Source of the DNA: JAICUY01 sp963716585
GTDB lineage: Bacteria; Chloroflexota; Limnocylindria; QHBO01
Direction of reading: 5' to 3'
Length of the DNA stretch: 64,000 nucleotides
Assembly: GCA_963716585.1 (NCBI GenBank)
Contig: CAVQTN010000004.1
Coordinates: forward strand, 124,001-188,000
The notes under the pieces are model-generated. The model searched no databases, was not told the origin of the DNA, and saw nothing but the letters and a program-made list of their open reading frames with translations. Within the stretch, counting starts at the first letter, position 1; each line of letters opens with the position of its first letter. The translations under genes and the position numbers were made by a program. Positions 51,689 through 58,605 of the stretch are shown here, one piece after another.

Positions 51689-53272
51689 ATGCCCGATTCG
51701 ATCCCTGGTGTGACGGTCACCGGGGCCAACCTTCCTCGATCCGCCGAGATCCTGACGCCCGAAGCGCTCGGCTTCGTGGCCGAACTGCATCGATCCTTCA
51801 ACCCTCGGCGGCTGGAGCTGCTGGAGAATCGCCGAGCTCGCCAGGCGCGCCTCGATGGCGGCGAGCTGCCGGGATTCCTCACGGACACCGCCGAGGTGCG
51901 TTCGGGGAGCTGGCAGGTGGCCCCAGCCCCACCTGATCTCGACGACCGGCGCATCGAGATCACCGGCCCGGCCGAGGCGAAGATGATGATCAACGCGCTG
52001 AACTCCGGCGCAAGGGTGTTCATGGCCGACCTGGAGGATGCGCTGTCGCCGACCTGGCGCAACGTGGTCGGCGGGCAGGTCGCCCTGCGCGACGCCGTGC
52101 GCGGAACCCTGGCCTTCACCAATCCCGACGGCAAGGCCTACGCCCTCAACGACCACGTCGCCACGCTGCTCGTGCGCCCGCGCGGCTGGCACCTTGACGA
52201 GGCGCACGTCGCGGTCGACGGCTCCCCCATCTCGGCCAGCCTGTTCGACTTCGGCCTGTACGCCTTCCACAACGCCGCCGAGCGGCTGGAACGCGGCACG
52301 GCACCCTATTTCTACCTGCCCAAGCTGGAGTCGCACCTCGAGGCACGACTGTGGAACGACGTCTTTGTCGCGGCCCAGGAACGGTTGGGAATCCCGCGCG
52401 GCAGCATGCGGGCCACGGTGCTGATCGAGACGATCCTGGCCGCATTCGAGATGGACGAGATCCTGTACGAGCTGCGCGAGCATGCCTCGGGCCTCAACGC
52501 CGGCCGCTGGGACTACATCTTCAGCCTCATCAAGAAGTTCCACGACCGCTCGGACTTCGTGCTCCCCGACCGGTCGCAGGTGACCATGGCGGTGCCGTTC
52601 ATGCGCGCCTACTCCCAGCTCCTGGTGCAGACCTGCCATCGCCGCGGTGCACACGCCATCGGCGGCATGAGCGCGTTCATCCCGAACCGCCGCGAGCCGG
52701 ACGTCACGGCCAACGCGCTGGAGCAGGTGCGGGTCGACAAGCAGCGCGAGTCCGGAGACGGCTTCGACGGGACATGGGTCGCCCACCCCGATCTGGTGTC
52801 CGTTGCCGCCGAGGTGTTCGACGAGGCGCTTGACGACCGGCCGCACCAGAAGCAACGAATGCGGGAGGACGTGGTGGTGGCCGCCTCGGACCTCCTGTCG
52901 GTCACGATCGACGGCGGGACGGTGACCGAGGCCGGCGTCCGTGCCAACGTCTCGATCGCGATCCAGTACCTCGCCGCCTGGCTGGGCGGCAACGGCGCGG
53001 CCGCCATCAACAACCTGATGGAGGACGCGGCAACCGCCGAGATCAGCAGGTCCCAGCTATGGCAGTGGCGACAGCATGCGGTCAGGCTGGACGACGGCAG
53101 ACCAATGTCGGCCGATCTGTACGCGGCGGTCCGCGGCGAGGAGCTTGCCCGCCTGCAGTCCGGCGGCCCCTCCTCTCGCCTGACCGATGCGGCGAAGCTC
53201 CTCGACCAGCTTGTGCTCGGCCAGCCGTTCGAGCCCTTCCTGACGGTGGTCGCCTACCCCTACCTGGGGTGA
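51689..53272 (+). CDS. aceB: Malate synthase A
   Basis: 527 residues, the usual length of form A. Condenses glyoxylate and acetyl-CoA to malate. Motifs: GPAEAKMMINALNSGARVFMADLEDALSP in two adjoining parts, FYLPKLESHLEA, LIETILAAFEMDEILYELR and the C-terminal catalytic Asp in NLMEDAATAEISR. No isocitrate lyase is in the window, and the gene lies among ureide and urate genes, so it probably captures glyoxylate from allantoin breakdown. It converges with the allantoinase-type gene. Confidence 0.95.
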   Translation: MPDSIPGVTVTGANLPRSAEILTPEALGFVAELHRSFNPRRLELLENRRARQARLDGGELPGFLTDTAEVRSGSWQVAPAPPDLDDRRIEITGPAEAKMMINALNSGARVFMADLEDALSPTWRNVVGGQVALRDAVRGTLAFTNPDGKAYALNDHVATLLVRPRGWHLDEAHVAVDGSPISASLFDFGLYAFHNAAERLERGTAPYFYLPKLESHLEARLWNDVFVAAQERLGIPRGSMRATVLIETILAAFEMDEILYELREHASGLNAGRWDYIFSLIKKFHDRSDFVLPDRSQVTMAVPFMRAYSQLLVQTCHRRGAHAIGGMSAFIPNRREPDVTANALEQVRVDKQRESGDGFDGTWVAHPDLVSVAAEVFDEALDDRPHQKQRMREDVVVAASDLLSVTIDGGTVTEAGVRANVSIAIQYLAAWLGGNGAAAINNLMEDAATAEISRSQLWQWRQHAVRLDDGRPMSADLYAAVRGEELARLQSGGPSSRLTDAAKLLDQLVLGQPFEPFLTVVAYPYLG

Positions 53273-53291
53273 CGCTCCATCGATCAGGGCG

Positions 53292-54650
53292 TCAGTCCAG
53301 CCAGCGCTCCACGAAGCGACCGCCGCCCGCCCGGACCGCCTCTCCGCGCAGCAGGACGCGGCGCACCGTGCCGACGACCGGCAGGCCCTCGTACGGCGTG
53401 TAGTCGCTCGTGTGGTGGAGGTCCGCCTGGCGGATCGTTCGATGCGCCGAAGGGTCGAAGAGCACGAGGTCGGCGTCGCGTCCGACCTCGATGGCGCCCT
53501 TCGAGCCCAGGCCGAAGAGACGCGCCGGTGTCGTGCTCAGCACATCTGCCATGCGCGGCAAGGAGAGCCGGCCACCGGCGACGCCCTCGGAGTAGACGAC
53601 CGACAGCAACGTCTCGATGCCGGGGCCCCCATTGCTGATCTGCGGGAAGGGCGGCGCTGGTAGATGCTTCTCGACTGCGACCCGGTCCGGCACGTGATCC
53701 GACCCGACCGTGTCGAGCACCCCGTCGCGGAGGCCCTGCCACAGGGCGTCGACATCGGCCCTGGTGCGAAGAGGCGGTGAGATGACGCGCTTGATGACCT
53801 CGGCCTCATCGGGCTCGTCGTACAGGTCGGACGTGAAGGTCAGGTAGTGGGGGCAGGTCTCGGCGTAGACCGGCTCGCCGCGGGCTTTCGCCTCGGCGAC
53901 GGCATCCAGCGCACGTTCGCAGGAGAGATGCACGATGTACAGCGGCGCATCCGCGCGACGCGCCATCTCGATCGCCGTGCGGGTCGCGGCCGCTTCGGCG
54001 GCCGGCGGCCGGCACAGGGCGTGGTTGCGGCAGGCCACCTCGCCGGCGGCGAGTGCTCGCGCGATCAGCGGATCGATGATCGATGCATCCTCGCAGTGGA
54101 CCTGCAGCATCCCGCCGTGCCGGGCTGCGACCTCCATCGCGCGCCGCAGCCGATCGTCGGGCAGGCGGAAGTCGTAGACCATGAACGCCTTGAAGGACGG
54201 GACGCCGGCCTCGATCAGTGCCGGCAGCTCTGAGATCGGATCGTCCTGCTGGCCGGTGATCACCGACGAGAGCCCGAAGTCGACGGCGGACTCCCCGGCT
54301 GCTCGTTCTCGAAACTCCGCGAGGCCGCGCAGCAGCGAGCGCTGTGCGCGTTCGGATATCCCGGTGCCCGGGTTGTTGAACGTCAGGAAGGTCGTCGTGC
54401 CGCCGTGCCCGGCGGCGAGCGAGTCGCGCAGGAACCGGCCCGGCTCCCAGGCGGTCGGGAGACGCATGTGGGTGTGCACGTCGATGACGCCGGGAAGAAC
54501 CAGCAGGCCGCTCGCATCGATCAGCTCGGCGCCTTCGGACGCGATTCCCGGACCGATCGCACTGATGCGACCGTGGTCGACCCCCACGTCCGCCGGAAAC
54601 GAGCCGGCGGCTGTGACGACCGTTCCACCAACGACGACGAGCTCAGCCAC
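53292..54650 (-). CDS. Allantoinase / dihydropyrimidinase-type cyclic amidohydrolase
   Basis: 452 residues. Metal ligands in DVHTHMRLP (HxH), the carboxylated Lys in PSFKAFMVYD, LQVHCED, YIVHLSCERAL, and GSDHVP with the catalytic Asp. The family includes allantoinase, hydantoinase and dihydropyrimidinase; the urate-degradation neighbours favour allantoinase (allantoin to allantoate), but hydantoinase remains possible. GTG start nine bases after the upstream gene's stop, with no ribosome site. Confidence 0.87.
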   Translation of the reverse strand: MAELVVVGGTVVTAAGSFPADVGVDHGRISAIGPGIASEGAELIDASGLLVLPGVIDVHTHMRLPTAWEPGRFLRDSLAAGHGGTTTFLTFNNPGTGISERAQRSLLRGLAEFRERAAGESAVDFGLSSVITGQQDDPISELPALIEAGVPSFKAFMVYDFRLPDDRLRRAMEVAARHGGMLQVHCEDASIIDPLIARALAAGEVACRNHALCRPPAAEAAATRTAIEMARRADAPLYIVHLSCERALDAVAEAKARGEPVYAETCPHYLTFTSDLYDEPDEAEVIKRVISPPLRTRADVDALWQGLRDGVLDTVGSDHVPDRVAVEKHLPAPPFPQISNGGPGIETLLSVVYSEGVAGGRLSLPRMADVLSTTPARLFGLGSKGAIEVGRDADLVLFDPSAHRTIRQADLHHTSDYTPYEGLPVVGTVRRVLLRGEAVRAGGGRFVERWLD

Positions 54651-54659
54651 GGACGACGC

Positions 54660-55106
54660 TCAGGCGGTCTCCGACGGCTCGTGGGCTCGCACGCGCTCGG
54701 CGAGTGCCTCGAGGACACTGACGCGAACCTGCGGAAACTCGTCCATCAGCTCGTGGAACGGAGCACGGCCGATCACCATCAGGCGTGCCGTGCCCTCCGC
54801 GCGGGCGGTCGCCGTTCGGGGCTTCCCGTCGATCAGAGCGATCTCGCCCAGGAAGTCGCCGGCATTCATGGTCGCGATGCGCCTGCCGTCCTTCTCGATG
54901 GCGACCTGGCCGTCGAGAACGATGAAAAACTCACCGCCGCTCGCTCCCTGGCGGGTCAGGACCTGCCCGTCGGGGACCTCGAGCTCGTCCGCGAGCATGC
55001 TCAGCCGCTCGGTTTCGCGTCGACCGAGATGCGCGAACAATGGGACCTGCTTGAGCTTCTCGAGCTTCTCGTCGCGGACCACCGTCACCTCCGTCTCGGC
55101 CCCCAT
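54660..55106 (-). CDS. Cyclic-nucleotide-binding domain protein
   Basis: 148 residues: a single cNMP-binding domain (QVPLFAHLGRRETERLSM, QGASGGEFFIVLDGQV, NAGDFLGEIALIDGKPRTATARA with the phosphate-binding GEIAL and R). There is no DNA-binding domain, unlike CRP, so it may act through a partner. It is upstream of, and close to, the allantoinase-type gene. With the cyclase 6 kb away it could sense cAMP. TATGCT lies nine bases before the ATG; an upstream extension is less likely. Confidence 0.88.
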   Translation of the reverse strand: MGAETEVTVVRDEKLEKLKQVPLFAHLGRRETERLSMLADELEVPDGQVLTRQGASGGEFFIVLDGQVAIEKDGRRIATMNAGDFLGEIALIDGKPRTATARAEGTARLMVIGRAPFHELMDEFPQVRVSVLEALAERVRAHEPSETA

Positions 55107-55115
55107 GCAGGGCTG

Positions 55116-55121
55116 AGCATA
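55116..55121 (-). promoter_or_regulatory. -10 element TATGCT before the cNMP-binding protein gene
   Basis: Nine bases before the ATG, so the leader would be two or three bases long. No ribosome site. Confidence 0.4.
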
Positions 55122-55132
55122 CTGCCGCGCAA

Positions 55133-55552
55133 CTAACCGGCGCTGATCTCGATCTCCTGCGCGCCGTCCCACAGGCAGCGCCGGCCGACTTCGCGCAGGC
55201 GCTCCTGCCAGCCCACGTCGGGGACGAGCGTGGCGAAGTGGTTTCCGGCCAGTTGCCCGACCTTCGACGAGAAGGCGCAGCTGCCGTACGGAAAGAGGAT
55301 TTCGCACTCCGAGATCTTGCCGGTGTAGATCAGCAGCTGTCCCGGGGCGGGATGCGACGTTGCATGCTCGATGCCGACCTCCGGGCGACGCTCGCCGAAC
55401 GGGATCCAGGTCGACTCGCCGCTCCAGCGGCAGTGGATCAGCTGCGACTGCAGTGGGAGCCAGGACCGCAGGGCAGCGACGGTCCGGGGTGCGTCGGCTT
55501 CCCAGACGGCGCCGAATGCCAGGTCGCCCAAGCGAATCTCCAGGTCCGCCAT
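55133..55552 (-). CDS. DUF3830 family protein (cyclophilin-like fold)
   Basis: 139 residues of the DUF3830 family: IHCRWSGESTWIPFG, HATSHPAPGQLLIYTG, EILFPYGSCAFSSKVGQLAGNHFATLV. Family members have a cyclophilin-like fold and often lie in hydantoin or ureide gene clusters, as here. Function unknown. The ATG is exactly six bases after TATCCT. Confidence 0.85.
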   Translation of the reverse strand: MADLEIRLGDLAFGAVWEADAPRTVAALRSWLPLQSQLIHCRWSGESTWIPFGERRPEVGIEHATSHPAPGQLLIYTGKISECEILFPYGSCAFSSKVGQLAGNHFATLVPDVGWQERLREVGRRCLWDGAQEIEISAG

Positions 55553-55558
55553 GTGCGG

Positions 55559-55564
55559 AGGATA
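55559..55564 (-). promoter_or_regulatory. -10 element TATCCT, six bases before the DUF3830 ATG
   Basis: TATCCT then CCGCAC then ATG. It sits just after the stop of the MBL-fold gene on the same strand. Confidence 0.5.
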
Positions 55565-55566
55565 CG

Positions 55567-56157
55567 CTAGCGCGGCGTCGCGGCGATCGCCCTGAACGGC
55601 GCGCCGTGTCCTGGCACGATCAGGTCGGCGAGCGCGAGCACGCGCTCACGCGACGCATGCAGTGCAACGCGGTCTTCCGCGTACGGATCGTCCGCCGGTC
55701 CTGATTCGGTCCACCACAGGTGGGTGCAGACCACGACGCCCGACGGGGTTCCCGCAACCGTGGCGATGTCCTGCGGGGTGTGGCCCGGCACGCGGATCAG
55801 GCCAACAGCGGGGGTCAGCTCGCGTCCCTCGGCGTCGGAGTCCTCCCAGGCCGAGCCGCGGTAGATCGCCCAATGATCGTGCACCGCCGCGTTGGGAAAG
55901 AGTGCGACATTCATGGTGTGGTCCGGGTGGTGGTGGCTGAGGATCACGTCGGTGACGTCACGCGGCGCGATTCCGAGGGAGGTCAGCGGCCGGAGGATGT
56001 CGCCGCGGCGCCTGGCCATGCCGGGATCGACCACGATCACGCGTCCGGCGTCGCGCAGCAGGGAGCAGCTGCTGACGACCGCCCCGCCGTCGGCCGTCAA
56101 CGACCCTTCAAGGAGCATGTCGAATCGCGCCGTGCGGGCCCGTGGTGCATCGGTCAT
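55567..56157 (-). CDS. Metallo-beta-lactamase fold hydrolase
   Basis: 196 residues. VVDPGMARR, SHHHPDHTMN (HxHxDH), VPGHTPQD and VPGHGAPF supply the dinuclear zinc ligands. Length and simple core suggest a small thioesterase- or glyoxalase II-like hydrolase; the substrate cannot be read. It starts nine bases from the ATG of the divergent HIU hydrolase gene. Confidence 0.87.
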   Translation of the reverse strand: MTDAPRARTARFDMLLEGSLTADGGAVVSSCSLLRDAGRVIVVDPGMARRRGDILRPLTSLGIAPRDVTDVILSHHHPDHTMNVALFPNAAVHDHWAIYRGSAWEDSDAEGRELTPAVGLIRVPGHTPQDIATVAGTPSGVVVCTHLWWTESGPADDPYAEDRVALHASRERVLALADLIVPGHGAPFRAIAATPR

Positions 56158-56169
56158 GATGCAAGCATG
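56155..56169. promoter_or_regulatory. 15-base mutual start region of MBL-fold and HIU hydrolase genes
   Basis: The two ATGs face away from each other nine bases apart. CATGAT lies six bases before the + ATG and CATGCT six bases before the - ATG; each -10-like element includes the other gene's ATG. Both start with C, not T, so they are weaker matches to TANNNT. Confidence 0.35.
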
Positions 56170-56505
56170 CCCGATTTGCGCCCGACGATCAGCACCCACG
56201 TCCTCGACCTGGAGCGTGGGTATCCTGCCGCGAACCTGAGTGTCGTGCTCTTTCGCCTGGACGACGACGGCATCCCGCAGCTGCTGTCCGAGCACGAGAC
56301 CGATGAGGACGGCCGCGTGGCGTCGCTCCTCGACGACACACTCGTCGCCGGCGACTACCAGCTCCTCTTCGACCTCGCCTCGTATCGACACGACGGCCTG
56401 TTCCAGAGCATGGCCCTCGCGTTGCGCGTGAGCGACCCCGGTCGCAGCCACCATGTCCCCCTGCTCCTGTCCCCATTCGGGCTGACCGCCTACCGCGGCT
56501 CCTAG
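56167..56505 (+). CDS. uraH: 5-hydroxyisourate hydrolase
   Basis: 112 residues, normal length for this transthyretin-like enzyme, which opens 5-hydroxyisourate to OHCU after urate oxidase. N-terminal ISTHVLDLERGYPAANLSV with the catalytic His, HHVPLLLSPFGLTAYRGS at the end with the conserved YRGS. Starts the uraH - GNAT/uraD - urate oxidase operon. Confidence 0.95.
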   Translation: MPDLRPTISTHVLDLERGYPAANLSVVLFRLDDDGIPQLLSEHETDEDGRVASLLDDTLVAGDYQLLFDLASYRHDGLFQSMALALRVSDPGRSHHVPLLLSPFGLTAYRGS

Positions 56506-56509
56506 GCCG

Positions 56510-57541
56510 ATGGTCCCGGGCACGCGCGTCCGCGACTTTCTGCCGGTCGACCGCCCGTGGGCGGACGCGCTGATCTCTGCCAGTTGCGGCGGGACGCGCC
56601 TCGTCGCTCGCCTGGGTGAGGTGATCGATCCCCTGACACTCGATGGCCTCGTCGCCGAAGCGGCGGGCAAGCCGATCGGGCTGGCCACCGTGCGCGAAGA
56701 CCCGCAGCACGGCATGGAGGTCGTCACGCTTCACGCCGACCCGCAGGGCCGGGGCGCGGGCTCCGCATTGCTCGAGACGGCCTGGCACGTGGCGGCCGCC
56801 AGTGGGCACCCGAGGCTCTGGCTGGTGACCACCAACGACAACCTGGGTGCCATCCACTTCTACCTCCGCCGCGGCATGCACATCGTGGCGGTCCACCGTG
56901 ATGCGGTCGATCGTGACCGCCAGGTCAAGCCGGAGATCCCGCGCTTCAATGGCACGAATGGCCTGCCATTGCGCGATCTCATCGAGCTCGAGCTGCCCAC
57001 CGACCTGGGCGTCGACGAGCTCGCCACCGTCGGATTCCCGCGCATCGAGGACCTGGATCGGCTGCCTGTCGAAGCATTCGCGCGCGAGGTCATGCCGCTC
57101 TTCGAAGGCGGGACGCGTTTCCTGCGCCGACTGGCGGACGAGCGTCCGTTCGAGGACGATGGTGCGATGATCGCTGCGGCCTTCGAGGTCGCGAGGGGGC
57201 TGCCGGAGGACGAAGCCGTGGAGCTCGTCGAAGCGCATCCGCGCATCGGCGCCGCACCCGACACGGTTTCGCCCGCATCATTCGTCGAGCAGGGATATGC
57301 CGCCGAGTCGCCGGAGGACGCCGAGACGACGCGCGCGTACGAGGAACTCCGCATGCTCAACGAGATCTACGAACGACACTTCGGCTTCCGCTATGTCGTC
57401 TTCGTTGCCGGCCGACCGAAGGCCGCCATCGTGCCGCTGCTCGAGCGCGCCGTGCGCGGCGACCGCGTCGCGGAGCTGAGGCGCGCCGTTGACGACACGA
57501 TGCACATCGCCGGGGATCGGCTGGCTACGCTGCGCAGATGA
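56510..57541 (+). CDS. Fusion of GNAT acetyltransferase and OHCU decarboxylase
   Basis: 343 residues. Residues 1 to about 160 are a GNAT domain (VVTLHADPQGRGAGSALLETAW acetyl-CoA loop, then TTNDNLGAIHFYLRRGM). From about 170 on is 2-oxo-4-hydroxy-4-carboxy-5-ureidoimidazoline decarboxylase (UraD): EAHPRIG with the catalytic His, then NEIYERHFGFRYVVFVAG. The second domain makes S-allantoin, the third step after urate oxidase. The two are in one continuous frame with no stop or shift. The acetyl acceptor is unknown. The stop overlaps the urate oxidase ATG. Confidence 0.93.
   Translation: MVPGTRVRDFLPVDRPWADALISASCGGTRLVARLGEVIDPLTLDGLVAEAAGKPIGLATVREDPQHGMEVVTLHADPQGRGAGSALLETAWHVAAASGHPRLWLVTTNDNLGAIHFYLRRGMHIVAVHRDAVDRDRQVKPEIPRFNGTNGLPLRDLIELELPTDLGVDELATVGFPRIEDLDRLPVEAFAREVMPLFEGGTRFLRRLADERPFEDDGAMIAAAFEVARGLPEDEAVELVEAHPRIGAAPDTVSPASFVEQGYAAESPEDAETTRAYEELRMLNEIYERHFGFRYVVFVAGRPKAAIVPLLERAVRGDRVAELRRAVDDTMHIAGDRLATLRR
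57526..57531 (+). promoter_or_regulatory. -10 element TACGCT, six bases before the urate oxidase ATG
   Basis: TACGCT then GCGCAG then ATG, inside the end of the upstream gene. Urate oxidase could be made both by coupling (ATGA) and from its own leaderless message. Confidence 0.45.
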
Positions 57542-58452
57542 AGTACGAGATCCGCTATGGCAAGGCGGGCGTCAAGATCTACCGCACCCACGCCACACCG
57601 CTGAGTGGGCTGACCGCGATCCCCGAGTCGCCGTTCCGTGGCCGCGACAACACCCTGTTCGGCGCCGAGATCGAAGTGATGGTCCGTGGCGAGGCATTCC
57701 TGGAGGCGTACACCGGTGGCGACAACCGCCGCGTGGTGGCGACCGACACGATGAAGAACTTCATCGGCGAGCAGGCGCTGCGCTGCTCGGCCGCGACCCT
57801 TGAAGGTTGGCTGCAGCAGATCGGCTCCGCCTTCCTGGATGAATACCCGCACATGGAGCGGCTGACAATGGCCGGTCGCGAGTTGCCGTTCAGCTCGCGG
57901 CTGGTGCCCGGCGAGGGAGGCTTCGGACGTTCCGACCGCGTGTTCAGTCGCGAGCCAGGAGCGCATTCGGCGGCCCGTCTGGATCTCGAGCGCGGCGCAG
58001 ACGGCGTGCGGGTCACGGACCTCGAGGCGAGCCGCCATGGTCTCAAGCTCATCAAGCTCACCGGCAGCGCGTTCGCCGACTTCGCTCGGGACGAGCACAC
58101 CACCCTGCCGGAACGCCCCGATCGACCGCTCTACATCTGGTGCGACGTCGGATGGCGCTATGCGGATGCCGCGGATGCCGTGGGCGATCCGCGGCGCTAC
58201 GTCGCGGGCGAGCAGGTGGGCGACCTCGCGGCCGCGGTCTTCGACGAATTCGTGAGCCTCTCGATCCAGCACCTGGTGCACCAGATCGGGTTGCGCATGC
58301 TCGATCGCTTCCCGCAGCTTGCCGAGGTCAGCTTCGAGGCCCAGAACCGGTTGTGGGACACCGCTGCGGTCAGCGACACCGATGAGCGAGTGCGCGTCTA
58401 CGTCGATCCCCGCCCGCCGTTCGGGCGCATCGGCCTGGTCATGCGGCGCTGA
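57538..58452 (+). CDS. Urate oxidase (uricase)
   Basis: 304 residues, cofactor-free uricase: YGKAGVKIYRTH at the start, VVATDTMKNFI with the catalytic Thr-Asp pair, RDEHTTLPERPDRPLY and SIQHLVHQIGLRMLDRFPQLAEV near the end. Oxidises urate to 5-hydroxyisourate and H2O2. Not fused to UraD (unlike Bacillus PucL); here UraD is fused to GNAT instead. Confidence 0.95.
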   Translation: MKYEIRYGKAGVKIYRTHATPLSGLTAIPESPFRGRDNTLFGAEIEVMVRGEAFLEAYTGGDNRRVVATDTMKNFIGEQALRCSAATLEGWLQQIGSAFLDEYPHMERLTMAGRELPFSSRLVPGEGGFGRSDRVFSREPGAHSAARLDLERGADGVRVTDLEASRHGLKLIKLTGSAFADFARDEHTTLPERPDRPLYIWCDVGWRYADAADAVGDPRRYVAGEQVGDLAAAVFDEFVSLSIQHLVHQIGLRMLDRFPQLAEVSFEAQNRLWDTAAVSDTDERVRVYVDPRPPFGRIGLVMRR

Positions 58453-58473
58453 ACCTTCGGCGCACCGCCCGCG

Positions 58474-58479
58474 TAGAAT
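58474..58479 (+). promoter_or_regulatory. -10 element TAGAAT upstream of the ABC permease genes
   Basis: The 153-base gap before the permease genes holds this element and a leader of about 120 bases with a GGAGG ribosome site near its end. No convincing -35 and no gene seen in the gap. Confidence 0.4.
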
Positions 58480-58605
58480 CTCAAACAACGCGCATCAGTG
58501 GGGGCTGGACGACGTCCGGCCGAGAGTTGCCCGTTTCGCCCGCATCCATGATCGTCGGCGGCTGATCGCAGAACTGCAGTTGGCCATCGTCCGTCGGAGG
58601 TGGGA

